From: CAZLLE01 sp964560425 | GTDB taxonomy: Bacteria; Campylobacterota; Campylobacteria; Campylobacterales; QNZT01 | DNA: 21,677 bases | NCBI GenBank assembly: GCA_964560425.1 | Contig: CAZLLE010000096.1 | Coordinates: forward strand, 1 to 21,677 | Reading direction: 5' to 3' | Part shown: positions 1 to 8,033 of the stretch, in pieces | Layout of the letters: the number at the start of each line of letters is the position of its first letter | How positions within the stretch are numbered: the stretch's first letter is position 1 | Position numbers and translations under genes: made by a program | Notes under the pieces: model-generated | Database searches by the model: none | Seen by the model: only the letters and a program-made list of their open reading frames with translations | What the model was told of the DNA's origin: nothing

Positions 1-893
1 CCCTCCTTAATTCTCTGGACTTCCATAATCTCCAACTCTCTAGCTCCTGAAATAATTACCTCTGGATCTGTTAGATAATCCAAACTATCATCACGATCAG
101 GATATGCAACACTATTTAGAATAACTTTAATTGCTCCTAAGCGTGCTTTATGTTTATCATCTGATCTTAGAATAGTCCATGGAGTTTTATGTCCATGTGT
201 TTGTTTGAGCATCTCATATTTTGTATTTGTAAAATCATCCCATCTCTCCTGAGCCTGAACATCAATTTCACTCAACTTCCACTGTCTAAGAGGATCTGTT
301 TTTCTCTTCTCAAATCTCATAGCTTGTGCCTCTTTTGTTACACTAAAATATAGTTTAATAAGAATTACACCCTGCCTTACAAGATCTTTTTCAAAACCCT
401 TTACACCTCTCATAAAATCTGCATGCTCTTTTTTGGTACAAAAACCAAATACAGACTCAACCATTGCTCTATTGTACCAAGACCTATCAAACAGTACAAT
501 CTCTCCACCCCTAGGAAAGTGTGTAATATATTTTTGATAAAACCACTCTGTTTTCTGCTCTTCAGTGGGCTTACCAAGAGCAACAACACGATAATGTTTC
601 TCATTCATATATCTAGTAACTCTTCTAATAGTACCACCCTTACCCGCTGCATCGCGTCCCTCAAAAAGAATAATCATCTTTTGATTTGTTGTTTCTAAAT
701 GTTTTTGTAATTTGATAAGTTCTGCTTGATAAGGCTTTAGTTCTTGCTCTTCAAGATATTTTTTAGTAGCTTTTGTTAGTATTGGATCTTTCTCTCTGAT
801 CTCTTCAAATTTTTGCATAAAGGACTCAAAACTAACCTCTTTGTTATCTATTGTGATTGTTTGCGGATTTGTATTGTCAACTTGATCTTTCAT
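1..893 (-). CDS. ppk2: Polyphosphate kinase 2 (PPK2 family), 3' end beyond window
   Basis: PPK2 enzymes transfer phosphate between inorganic polyphosphate and nucleotides in the cytoplasm. The frame opens at ATG 893 and stays open for 297 codons to the window edge, so the C-terminus is missing. The translation shows the PPK2 P-loop GRDAAGKGG (residues 79-87), the second conserved block IVLFDRSWYNRA (132-143) and the downstream block with RKTDPLRQWKLS (197-208). The length already seen fits a single-domain PPK2 with little missing. The start is supported by AAAGGG six bases upstream and a TATAAT at 925-920. It lies 123 bases downstream of the helicase gene on the same strand and probably has its own promoter. 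Whether it makes ATP, GTP or polyphosphate cannot be told from sequence. Family assignment is firm; the direction of the reaction is not. Confidence 0.93.
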   Translation of the reverse strand, partial: MKDQVDNTNPQTITIDNKEVSFESFMQKFEEIREKDPILTKATKKYLEEQELKPYQAELIKLQKHLETTNQKMIILFEGRDAAGKGGTIRRVTRYMNEKHYRVVALGKPTEEQKTEWFYQKYITHFPRGGEIVLFDRSWYNRAMVESVFGFCTKKEHADFMRGVKGFEKDLVRQGVILIKLYFSVTKEAQAMRFEKRKTDPLRQWKLSEIDVQAQERWDDFTNTKYEMLKQTHGHKTPWTILRSDDKHKARLGAIKVILNSVAYPDRDDSLDYLTDPEVIISGARELEIMEVQRIKE

Positions 894-909
894 AACACGC
901 CCTTTGTTT

Positions 910-925
910 TAATGAACTAATTATA
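910..925 (-). promoter_or_regulatory. Probable promoter -10 for ppk2
   Basis: On the minus strand a perfect TATAAT lies at 925-920, about 27 bases upstream of the ppk2 ATG, with an AAAGGG ribosome-binding site in between. No good -35 hexamer is present at 16-18 bases, which is usual for Campylobacterota sigma-70 promoters. The rest of the 123-base gap is AT-rich with no convincing terminator for the helicase gene. Confidence 0.5.
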
Positions 926-1016
926 TTCCTTTATATATTTACTACTCATCAAAACATGACAATAAGATTGACTTATGACAAAAAATAATAAAATTGTAAC
1001 AATAAAGTTAAAAATT

Positions 1017-2321
1017 TTATACCTCTTCAACCCTTAAAGTTTGCCTATTTTTATAAAACTCTTTAACCTTATTTGATACTCTAACTACTCTTTTAAGGTA
1101 TCCAATAAAATCCCCTCTGCCAAAAACTATTTTTAATCTTTTAGGCTCAACTGCACGAGAGAGAGCTACATAAAATTGACTATCTACAAATATATTATCT
1201 ACATTACAAACCAAATTATCAAGACTCATACCTTGAGATTTATGAATTGTAATTGCATAAGCTGGACGAATAGGAAATTGAGAGAGAGTACATAGAGTCT
1301 CATTCTCTACCTCTCCTTTATCATTTACAACTGTTTGAGAAAGATCAAAATCAAATCTATCTACTTTCAAAAGTTGACCATTTTTATCCAACACAATAGA
1401 GTCATCATCTATATGTTCTACTAATGCCCTCTCTCCATTGTAATATGCACCCCACTTATTACTTGTAAATATGATAGGAACACCCTCTTTTAGTTTTAGG
1501 TTTGGTATGATTGGAAGTGTTTTTATCCAGTTATCTATTTTTCTTTGATCCAACTTCTCTTTTTGAATAGTTAAAATAGCCTCTTTTGTGAACTCTTCTC
1601 TTTTTAATAGTGATATCTTCTCTAGGTTCAGTCTATCAGCTTCTTGATTTCGCCCAAAAAGTGTTGTAGAGTCCTCTATTTCCAAAGTTTTCTCTTTTAG
1701 ATTGATAAGATAATCAAGAGCATATTTATCCAATTCCCCAACTCTTACAGAGTTTAAAACCTTCATAAACTCTTCATCTGTTGTTCTTTTTATTTTGGTA
1801 AGCTCCACAATATTAAACTCAAACTGATCCCAAGCACTACTCTCAAATGCATAAACTTCATCATCGAAAACAGTACTCTTCTTACCAAATTTAATCACAG
1901 GAGGTAGCTGATAAAAATCACCAACTACCAAAATACGACCCTTAAATTTACCATTTCGCAGACGATATAAAATCATATCCATAAGATTTGAACTCACCAT
2001 GCTTATCTCATCAATAACTAAAAGCTCCAAATTTTTTAAAATTTTATTTAGCTCTTTGATTCTATTTTTATTGTACCTATCAGAGCGAGATAACTCCTCA
2101 AAATCAGAAGATATCCCAAACACAAAGAAGCTATGAATAGTCTGCCCTCCCACATTGACTGCACTAATCCCTGTACTTCCTAAAACAACACTATTAAGTA
2201 GTGAATCTTTATAATATTTAATAATCTGTTTTGTCATGTAACTCTTACCAACACCTGCACCACCAGTAAGAAAAACATTCTCTTGGCTTAAAATTGTTAA
2301 TACTCTATTTAATGTTTTCAT
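1017..2321 (-). CDS. PIF1/RecD-like superfamily 1B DNA helicase
   Basis: A 434-residue SF1B (PIF1/RecD2-type) helicase, expected to unwind DNA 5' to 3' with ATP. The motifs come in the family order: Walker A GGAGVGKS (20-27), the GSTGISAVNVGGQTIHSFF block (48-66), Walker B LLVIDE (100-105), motif III GDFYQLPP (134-141), and near the C-terminus TIHKSQG (358-364) and YVALSRA (384-390). It is a compact helicase without obvious extra domains. ATG 2321 is the first codon that keeps Walker A; no close Shine-Dalgarno is seen, only AGGG about 14 bases away, and a TATAAT at 2333-2328 lies so close that the transcript could start at or near the ATG. It begins 15 bases after the RND pump stop codon, so it may also be read through from the efflux operon, although its role (probably genome maintenance) is unrelated. 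Strand polarity is inferred from the family. Confidence 0.9.
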   Translation of the reverse strand: MKTLNRVLTILSQENVFLTGGAGVGKSYMTKQIIKYYKDSLLNSVVLGSTGISAVNVGGQTIHSFFVFGISSDFEELSRSDRYNKNRIKELNKILKNLELLVIDEISMVSSNLMDMILYRLRNGKFKGRILVVGDFYQLPPVIKFGKKSTVFDDEVYAFESSAWDQFEFNIVELTKIKRTTDEEFMKVLNSVRVGELDKYALDYLINLKEKTLEIEDSTTLFGRNQEADRLNLEKISLLKREEFTKEAILTIQKEKLDQRKIDNWIKTLPIIPNLKLKEGVPIIFTSNKWGAYYNGERALVEHIDDDSIVLDKNGQLLKVDRFDFDLSQTVVNDKGEVENETLCTLSQFPIRPAYAITIHKSQGMSLDNLVCNVDNIFVDSQFYVALSRAVEPKRLKIVFGRGDFIGYLKRVVRVSNKVKEFYKNRQTLRVEEV

Positions 2322-2330
2322 AAAAACATT
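2311..2330. repeat. Perfect 8-bp inverted repeat centred on the helicase start codon
   Basis: On the minus strand AATGTTTT and AAAACATT flank four bases that contain the ATG, so the start codon would sit in the loop of an 8-bp stem. The repeat partly overlaps the TATAAT at 2333-2328. There is no U-run after it, so it is not an ordinary intrinsic terminator. It could be an operator or a translational control hairpin, or chance in AT-rich DNA. Confidence 0.4.
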
Positions 2331-2336
2331 ATAACC

Positions 2337-3746
2337 CTACTTTCTTTGATAAAACAGCAGATAAAGACTAGGAATTACAACCAGAGTCAAAAATGTAGAA
2401 CTTATAATACCTCCTGTAACCACAACTGCTAAAGGATACTGTATTTCACTTCCCACTCCAGAAGCATAAAGAAGAGGTAAAATACCAAAAAGAGTAGTAA
2501 ATGCTGTCATAAGAACAGGACGAAGACGGAGTAAAGTAGCATCTTTTAGAAGTTTTTCAAGCTTCATATCAGGATATTTTTCTCTTAACTCATCTATAAA
2601 ACTTACCAAGACAATACCATTTAAAATAGCAATAGCAAAGATAGCAATAAAGCCTACAATAGCCGAAACACTCAAATATTCACCACTTATAATAAGAGCT
2701 ACAATACCACCAATAAGACCTAGAGGCACACCCAAAAGTATCAGTGTAGCCTTTTTAAAAGAGTTAAAAGCTGTATATAAAAGCAACAAAATAAGCAAAA
2801 ATGTAATAGGAATAATCATTGATAATCTATCAGTAGCCTCATTCATGTTTTTGAAATCACCAGCCCATTTAATATAATATCCATCGGGTAAATCTATAGT
2901 TGCTTTAATCTTCTCATTTGCCTCTTTTACAAATGATGCTACATCTCTATCTTCTACCTCCATGGACAAAACCATATAACGGCTCAAATCTTCTCGTTTT
3001 ATAAAAGATGAACCTTGAGTAGTAGTAATATTACAAACTTGATCTAATCTTACTATTTTACCACTCTTACTTCTTAAATTTATAGATTTAATAGATTCAA
3101 TATCATCTTTTGCTCCATCTATTTTTGGAACAATTCCAAAACGCCTAACACCCTCAATCTTTTGCGTAACTGCCTCTTCACCTACTCCATATCTAATAAT
3201 ATCCATAATCTCACTCACCTCAAAACCATATCTAGAGAGTGCTAAAAAATCAGGTTTTATTATAATTTGAGCCTGTCCCAATTGAACTTCAAGCTGAGCA
3301 TGTTCTAATCCATCTATATCTTGAACTATAGGTGCTATCTCAGAAGCAATCTGTTGCATAATTTTTTGATCTTGACCATATATCTTAATAGCCAACTCTG
3401 CACTAACGCCTTCCAAAAGCTCCTCAATTCTCATAGCTATTGGTTGAGTTGGTACAAATTGAACAAAAGAGAACTCCTTTTTAACTCTTTTAGTCATCTC
3501 TTTTCCTAAAGCCTTTATATCTGAAATATTGGGTTTAAGAGTCAATAAAACTTCCATATAGTTTGCTTGTGCTGTCTCTCCCTTTTCACTCCTTCCAATC
3601 ATACTCAAAACTGAAGATACTTCATTTGGATAAGATTCCAAAATAAATTTCTCTATTTTCCCTGCTGTATCCACACTTTGAGTAAGTGCTGTACCAGGTA
3701 TAGCAATAACTCTATACATAATTGACTCTTCATTTAATGATGGCAT
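2337..3746 (-). CDS. CusA/CzcA-type RND efflux pump, C-terminal part
   Basis: This is the second half of the pump. It starts with the family block FMPSLNEESIMY at the head of the second periplasmic domain and contains the last five or so membrane helices, for example ITFLLILLLLYTAF and IVGFIAIFAIAILNGIVLVSF. The coding frame really extends back to 3839, directly after the amber codon; the extra 31 codons encode the helix KYAKSVALIATILFII, which would be TM7. The ATG at 3746 has an AAGGA nine bases upstream, so it could be used for re-initiation, but that product would lack TM7 and is unlikely to work. The segment after IPG, where E. coli CusA has a Cu(I)-binding methionine, reads TALTQS with no Met, which argues against Cu(I)/Ag(I). 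Divalent metals are therefore more likely; this is inference. Confidence 0.8.
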   Translation of the reverse strand: MPSLNEESIMYRVIAIPGTALTQSVDTAGKIEKFILESYPNEVSSVLSMIGRSEKGETAQANYMEVLLTLKPNISDIKALGKEMTKRVKKEFSFVQFVPTQPIAMRIEELLEGVSAELAIKIYGQDQKIMQQIASEIAPIVQDIDGLEHAQLEVQLGQAQIIIKPDFLALSRYGFEVSEIMDIIRYGVGEEAVTQKIEGVRRFGIVPKIDGAKDDIESIKSINLRSKSGKIVRLDQVCNITTTQGSSFIKREDLSRYMVLSMEVEDRDVASFVKEANEKIKATIDLPDGYYIKWAGDFKNMNEATDRLSMIIPITFLLILLLLYTAFNSFKKATLILLGVPLGLIGGIVALIISGEYLSVSAIVGFIAIFAIAILNGIVLVSFIDELREKYPDMKLEKLLKDATLLRLRPVLMTAFTTLFGILPLLYASGVGSEIQYPLAVVVTGGIISSTFLTLVVIPSLYLLFYQRK

Positions 3747-3839
3747 AAACTCTCTTCCTTGTTGGGAGATAAACCATGAAGAGATAATAAATAGTATAGT
3801 TGCAATAAGTGCAACACTTTTTGCATATTTTAGTGAAAA

Positions 3840-5384
3840 CTATAAAATTGGTGTATATATTTTTTTGATAACATTCATCAAAGGACTAATATCATTTGAA
3901 GTAGATTTCAATAACATATAAGCCAAAACAGGAACTAAAACCAAAGCTACCAATAGAGAGCCTAACATCACAAATACAATATCTATAGCCATTGGGGCAT
4001 AAAGTTTTCCTGCAAGCCCATCGAGAGTAAGAAGAGGAATAAAAACAGCACAAATAATTAAAAGAGCAAAAAATACAGGTTTTGCTACATCTTTTGTAGC
4101 ATCTGCAACAACCTCTATTTTTGATTCATTTGGCTTTTCATGTAGAAGTCTAAAACTATTTTCTACTACAACAATAGTCCCATCAACAATCATACCAATA
4201 GCAATAGCCAAACCACTAAGACTCATAAGATTTGCTGAAATATCAAAATACTTCATAAATAAAAAAGCAATAAGTAGCGAAAGAGGCAAAGATAAAATCA
4301 CAATAAAGGCAGAACGAAACTCAAATAAAAACAGAAACAGAACTATAGCTACCAAAATAGCACCAAATTTCAAAGCATCTGTCATAGTAGATACTGCTTT
4401 GTATGTAATCTCTGCACGATCATAAATCGCTTCAATAGTTACATCTTTAGGTAAGGCTGAATGGATCAATGGTAATTTTTCTTTGATATTTTGAGAGACC
4501 TTAGCAGCATTTGTACCGCTCCTTTGAAGAACCATTCCAAACATTGCCTCTTTTGTATCTATCGAAACAGCACCAAATCTAGGAGCCTTTCCCTCTAGCA
4601 CCTTAGCAATATCACCAATAGTTACAGATTTGGCATCATTAGCTTTTATAATAGTATTTCTAATATCATCTAAAGTCTCATAAAATCCAGCCCCACGAAT
4701 AAGATATTGTTCACGATTAAACTCCAAATATTGCCCACCTGAAGATTGATTTGACCTTTGCAAAGCCAAAATAACCTCATCATAAGTCACATCAACAGCT
4801 TGTAATTTTTTGGTATCTATCAAAACCTCATACTGTTTATCAAATCCACCCCAACCTACAACCTCTTCTACACCATTTACAGATTTTAACATTGGAGCTA
4901 CTACATATTCTTGAAGCTCTCTAAGCTCACTTAAAGAGTGTGAAGAGCTATTATCTTTGAGCTGATACCAAAAAACTTGACCCAGTCCTGTAGTATTTGG
5001 ACCCATTGTCGGTTTTCCCCAACCTTGAGGAATATCTACACTATTTAATCTCTCCGTTACAAGCTGACGAAGAAAATATGTATCATATCCATCTTCAAAA
5101 AATATAGATACATAAGATAGACCAAAAAATGAGTTACTAAGTATCATCTTCACCCCAGGTAATCCCGCCATAGCTGACTCTATCGGATAGGTTATAATCT
5201 TCTCAATATCCTCTCCAGAGTTACCAGCACTCTCTGTATAGATCACAACCTGATTAGGTGTAATATCAGGAAAAGCATCCACAGGAATTTCAAGATAAGC
5301 CTTGTATCCAAATCCAGCAATAGCTATAAAAAGAGCTATAACCAAAAACTTATAACGAATCAAAAGTAAAAAAAAGTTTTTCAT
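3840..5384 (-). CDS. CusA/CzcA-type RND efflux pump, N-terminal part
   Basis: The first 514 residues of a heavy-metal RND proton antiporter of the inner membrane. It has TM1 (about 4-27), the family start motif IPVDAFPDITPNQV (33-46), a large periplasmic region (about 30-335) and TM2-TM6 (about 338-492). TM4 carries GMIVDGTIVVVEN (397-409) with Asp401, the expected proton-relay residue. It ends at TAG 3842-3840, just before TM7, so the product would hold one six-helix half only. The start is well supported by GGGAGA five bases upstream, and the ATG lies 9 bases after the adaptor stop, so the genes are cotranscribed. RND pumps arose by duplication of such halves, but no known heavy-metal pump functions as this half alone. 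Confidence 0.85.
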   Translation of the reverse strand: MKNFFLLLIRYKFLVIALFIAIAGFGYKAYLEIPVDAFPDITPNQVVIYTESAGNSGEDIEKIITYPIESAMAGLPGVKMILSNSFFGLSYVSIFFEDGYDTYFLRQLVTERLNSVDIPQGWGKPTMGPNTTGLGQVFWYQLKDNSSSHSLSELRELQEYVVAPMLKSVNGVEEVVGWGGFDKQYEVLIDTKKLQAVDVTYDEVILALQRSNQSSGGQYLEFNREQYLIRGAGFYETLDDIRNTIIKANDAKSVTIGDIAKVLEGKAPRFGAVSIDTKEAMFGMVLQRSGTNAAKVSQNIKEKLPLIHSALPKDVTIEAIYDRAEITYKAVSTMTDALKFGAILVAIVLFLFLFEFRSAFIVILSLPLSLLIAFLFMKYFDISANLMSLSGLAIAIGMIVDGTIVVVENSFRLLHEKPNESKIEVVADATKDVAKPVFFALLIICAVFIPLLTLDGLAGKLYAPMAIDIVFVMLGSLLVALVLVPVLAYMLLKSTSNDISPLMNVIKKIYTPIL

Positions 5385-5393
5385 ATCATCTCC

Positions 5394-6518
5394 CTAATGC
5401 CCATGTCCGCCAAGTTTAGATTTGAGCAACATGGACTTTACAAAATATACACCATCACTCACATACTCCTCACCCTCTTCTATACCTTTCACTCCAACTT
5501 CATCACCATATTGTTGTAATTTTTTGACAACTTTAATCGAAAAAGGAACTTCCTCCTCATCTTCATGATGATCTTTATGTTCACCATGATCACCATCTTC
5601 TTCATTTTTCTCCTCTTCATGTTCATCATGTTCTTCTTCATGAGGAACAAATACAACCCATTCACCATCAAACATACTTAAAGCATTTTTTTTCACAACC
5701 ACCAATTTTTTGGATCTAGGATATGAAATTTGCATTAAAGCATAAGCATTTAAAAATAACATATCTTTGTCACTCTCTATCCAAAAAAGTATTTTTGCTT
5801 GTCCTGTTATTTGATCTACTTGAGGCAAAAGTGATATAAACTTACATGTATAGTTTTTATCACCCATTTTAAGCATAGCATTTATATCTTTTGAAATTTT
5901 CATTGCTTCATCTACACTCATATAAGCCTCTGCATAATATCCACTCTCTTGAACCAATGAGACAATAGGAGTTTGTGAATCAAGATTAGCATGAAGATTT
6001 ACTAACAATTTCTCAATTTTTCCATCAGCATGAGCATATATTATAAATGAATCTGTTGTTGTTTTTAGATTAGAGATATCAATATCCAATGAAGATAGTT
6101 GAGATTTTAGAGTATTTATTTTTGACTCAATTTCAGATAACCTTATCTTTTCTAAACTAACATCCTGCATAGAAGTAAGACCTTTTTTATATAATTTTTG
6201 GGCATTAAAAAGTCTATTTTGGGAGAGCTTTAACTCTTTTTTCAAAGATATAAAAGAGGATGTCATGCGTGAAAGCTCAAGAGACTCAATCTTAGCGATC
6301 TTATCACCCCTTTTGATTCTATCCCCAACTTGAACAAAATAATCTTCTAAATGTCCTCCAAGCCTTGAAACAATCTGCTGTTTTTGATTTGAGAGCTGAA
6401 TAATTTTTGCATTAACTGATATTACATCACCAAATGTACTATAAGTAGCATGAGAGATTTTTATATTATTTGCATTTAGTATTAAAGCTGTTAGTATCAA
6501 AAGTATAATTTTAATCAT
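5394..6518 (-). CDS. RND efflux periplasmic adaptor subunit, CzcB/CusB type
   Basis: A 374-residue membrane-fusion protein that would bridge the inner-membrane pump and the outer-membrane channel. Residues 1-16 form a signal or anchor sequence. A lipoyl-like half (around 45-80, RLGGHLEDYFVQVGDRIKRG) is followed by a coiled-coil hairpin (about 88-152), the second lipoyl half (YAHADGKIEKLLV) and beta-barrel segments. Near the C-terminus, residues 293-323 form a striking loop of Glu, Asp and seven His, and the protein ends GGHGH, both suggesting binding of divalent metal ions. The start overlaps the end of the TolC-family gene by 8 bases and has AAGGA seven bases upstream. It stops with TAG 9 bases before the pump ATG. 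Metal identity (Co, Zn, Ni, Cd or other) is not determined. Confidence 0.9.
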   Translation of the reverse strand: MIKIILLILTALILNANNIKISHATYSTFGDVISVNAKIIQLSNQKQQIVSRLGGHLEDYFVQVGDRIKRGDKIAKIESLELSRMTSSFISLKKELKLSQNRLFNAQKLYKKGLTSMQDVSLEKIRLSEIESKINTLKSQLSSLDIDISNLKTTTDSFIIYAHADGKIEKLLVNLHANLDSQTPIVSLVQESGYYAEAYMSVDEAMKISKDINAMLKMGDKNYTCKFISLLPQVDQITGQAKILFWIESDKDMLFLNAYALMQISYPRSKKLVVVKKNALSMFDGEWVVFVPHEEEHDEHEEEKNEEDGDHGEHKDHHEDEEEVPFSIKVVKKLQQYGDEVGVKGIEEGEEYVSDGVYFVKSMLLKSKLGGHGH

Positions 6519-7674
6519 TGTATCTTCCTTCTATAAAGTTTAATTTGATCTGTTTTAAATTTAACTCTTTTTGAATTCGCAGTAATTTTTTTCTTTTTTG
6601 AATTACTCTATTTTTGATATCTATCAACTCCAATAAAGAGCCTTTAGAGATCTTATAACCATCTTCAAAAAGTTGTAAAAGTTGACTAAGCTTAATCTGC
6701 TGAGCCTGATTTAGAGTATATTGCTTTTTGAGATTTGATCTACTTTTTAGTAAATTTTTTATCTCTAACTGCTCTTTAATTTCAAGCTCTTTAAGAATTA
6801 ATTTACTTTTTGTAGCTCTCATTTGAGATAACTCTGCCTCTCTAATATTTGTATCAAACAGAGGAACAACTAAAGATATACCGACCCTTTGAATCTCTTG
6901 ATCTGGCTCTTTTTCAAACTCACCAAATAACTCTATAGATTTTATAGTATAGTCTAATACTTTGCTCTCTTTTTCAAATACTTCACTCTCTTTTTTAGCC
7001 TTTAACAAAACTGGATTTATATCTCTAGAGCTCTTATTATCTTGAGAAAATTTATATAAAAATTTGGCATCAAGATCAATATTCTCTGCAATATTAGAGA
7101 GAGAGAGAAGATCAAAATAACTTTTATTAATATATAGTTTTTGCTCAACTAATCTATTTTGAATATCCTCTTTTTCGAGTGTAACCATCATAAGTTGAGC
7201 TTTTGTACCAACTCCATTAATCAACCTATCTTTTGCAATATTTTCCACTCTTGAAGCCAAATGAAGCTCCTCAAAAATAAGAGATTTTAACTTTTTTTGA
7301 TATACATATTGAGTATATAATATCTCTAAGTTTTTCAAAAAAGAGGCTCTCAAAAATCTATAATCTGCTTTTGATTTATCCTCTTTTGCTCTGCTTAAAT
7401 TTTCTATATCAAGACCTAGAGAGGGATTTCTAAAGCGTTGAGAGATGCCAACTCTCCATCCATTTTCATCCTCAAAATGCCCTCTCTCTAATTCCAATGA
7501 TGGATTTTCATATTGGAGCATGATTTGAGAAGTTTTTTGAGATATTTTTATATCTAATGATGCACTTTTTAATCTATTTGCATTATCTAATGCTTTTTGT
7601 CTAAAATTTTCAAAATCCATACCAAACATATTTATAGACAGAGGTATAGATATAAGTAAACCTATTACTTTCAT
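6511..7674 (-). CDS. TolC-family outer-membrane efflux protein (CzcC/CusC type)
   Basis: A 387-residue outer-membrane channel subunit. The N-terminus (MKVIGLLISIPLSINMFG) is a plausible signal peptide. The rest is long amphipathic, Lys/Glu/Leu-rich helices in two similar halves, with PSLELERGHFEDENGWRVGI and the later RVGISLVVPLFD marking the two beta-strand entry points typical of TolC proteins. It is slightly short for the family. The Shine-Dalgarno AAGGA lies seven bases before ATG 7674 and sits in the 3' arm of an 11-bp hairpin that reaches back over the stop codon of the preceding small gene, which suggests translational coupling. The 3' end overlaps the adaptor gene by 8 bases. It belongs to the efflux operon and would export the pump's metal substrate across the outer membrane. 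Confidence 0.88.
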   Translation of the reverse strand: MKVIGLLISIPLSINMFGMDFENFRQKALDNANRLKSASLDIKISQKTSQIMLQYENPSLELERGHFEDENGWRVGISQRFRNPSLGLDIENLSRAKEDKSKADYRFLRASFLKNLEILYTQYVYQKKLKSLIFEELHLASRVENIAKDRLINGVGTKAQLMMVTLEKEDIQNRLVEQKLYINKSYFDLLSLSNIAENIDLDAKFLYKFSQDNKSSRDINPVLLKAKKESEVFEKESKVLDYTIKSIELFGEFEKEPDQEIQRVGISLVVPLFDTNIREAELSQMRATKSKLILKELEIKEQLEIKNLLKSRSNLKKQYTLNQAQQIKLSQLLQLFEDGYKISKGSLLELIDIKNRVIQKRKKLLRIQKELNLKQIKLNFIEGRYND

Positions 7675-7677
7675 GGT

Positions 7678-7715
7678 TTAATCCTTTTATAGTTTTTTTA
7701 TGAAAAAAGGATTAA
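7678..7715 (-). promoter_or_regulatory. Hairpin joining stop codon of small gene to RBS of TolC gene
   Basis: A perfect 11-bp inverted repeat, TTAATCCTTTT at 7715-7705 and AAAAGGATTAA at 7688-7678 with a 16-base loop. The 5' arm contains the TAA stop of the 99-residue gene, and the 3' arm contains the AAGGA ribosome-binding site of the TolC-family gene. A ribosome finishing the first gene would melt it and expose the second site. No U-run follows, so termination is unlikely. Confidence 0.55.
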
Positions 7716-8011
7716 GTAGTTGGAGGTTTAAAAAGTCTGTTTTTGTTTGTAAATAGAGCAAAATCTAGTTGCTCAAATTTTGGTTTAAAAGGGGAGAGTA
7801 GATCTATTGTACGATTAACAAAATCTAAAGTAAAATTCAAGTGAACACAATGACACTTATCACATAAATCAACATGATCAACATCTATATTGTAAGATTT
7901 TACCTCACTATCTGAATGGGAGTGGTTATGATGGTGTGTAAAAAATCCATGAAAGATATTTAATGACAATGAAAATAGTAATATAAATATCCAACTTCTG
8001 TTTTTATTCAT
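7712..8011 (-). CDS. Small secreted/anchored His- and Cys-rich protein heading the efflux operon
   Basis: A 99-residue protein with one N-terminal hydrophobic segment (WIFILLFSLSLNIFHGFF, about 7-24), so it is probably anchored in or exported across the inner membrane. Directly after it come HHHNHSHSD (26-34) and then DHVDLCDKCHCVHLN (about 45-59): a dense set of His, Cys and Asp that should bind metal in the periplasm. It ends RLFKPPTT. I do not recognise a named family with confidence; small periplasmic metal-binding proteins such as CzcI occupy the same place in czc-type operons, and the analogy rests on position and composition only. CDKCHC is not a complete c-type heme protein context. 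It is the first gene of the operon, and its stop lies inside the hairpin that holds the next gene's RBS. The ATG lacks a clear Shine-Dalgarno. Confidence 0.75.
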   Translation of the reverse strand: MNKNRSWIFILLFSLSLNIFHGFFTHHHNHSHSDSEVKSYNIDVDHVDLCDKCHCVHLNFTLDFVNRTIDLLSPFKPKFEQLDFALFTNKNRLFKPPTT

Positions 8012-8033
8012 GAATAATTTAATATATCATTTA

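Larger units (their letters stand above)
2337..5384 (-). pseudogene. Heavy-metal RND efflux pump gene interrupted by one in-frame amber codon
   Basis: Both halves of a CusA/CzcA-type inner-membrane pump lie in the same reading frame: 514 codons from ATG 5384, a TAG at 3842-3840, then 500 open codons to the normal TAG end at 2339-2337. Together that is 1015 positions, close to the usual 1020-1050 of the family. The translation runs smoothly through the break (KKIYTPIL, stop, FSLKYAKSVAL), as expected if one sense codon such as GAG or CAG became TAG. No other stop or frame change is visible. TAG terminates several neighbours (adaptor, cytochrome, ycjF), so it is not generally recoded here. The locus is either a newly inactivated gene, a base-calling error, or a gene using readthrough. 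Confidence 0.75.

Noticed and set aside
410..698. Overlapping frames of 64 and 91 residues on both strands
   Set aside because: They lie inside the PPK2 gene, whose motifs are intact in the third frame; no RBS or family signal.
2337..5384. Use of a recoded genetic code (TAG as sense) to explain the split pump
   Set aside because: TAG ends the adaptor, cytochrome, ycjF and the pump itself at expected positions, so it works as a normal stop.
5489..5671. Met/Lys-rich 60-residue frame on the minus strand
   Set aside because: It is the shifted reading of the codons for the His/Asp/Glu linker of the adaptor; low complexity and fully inside a real gene.
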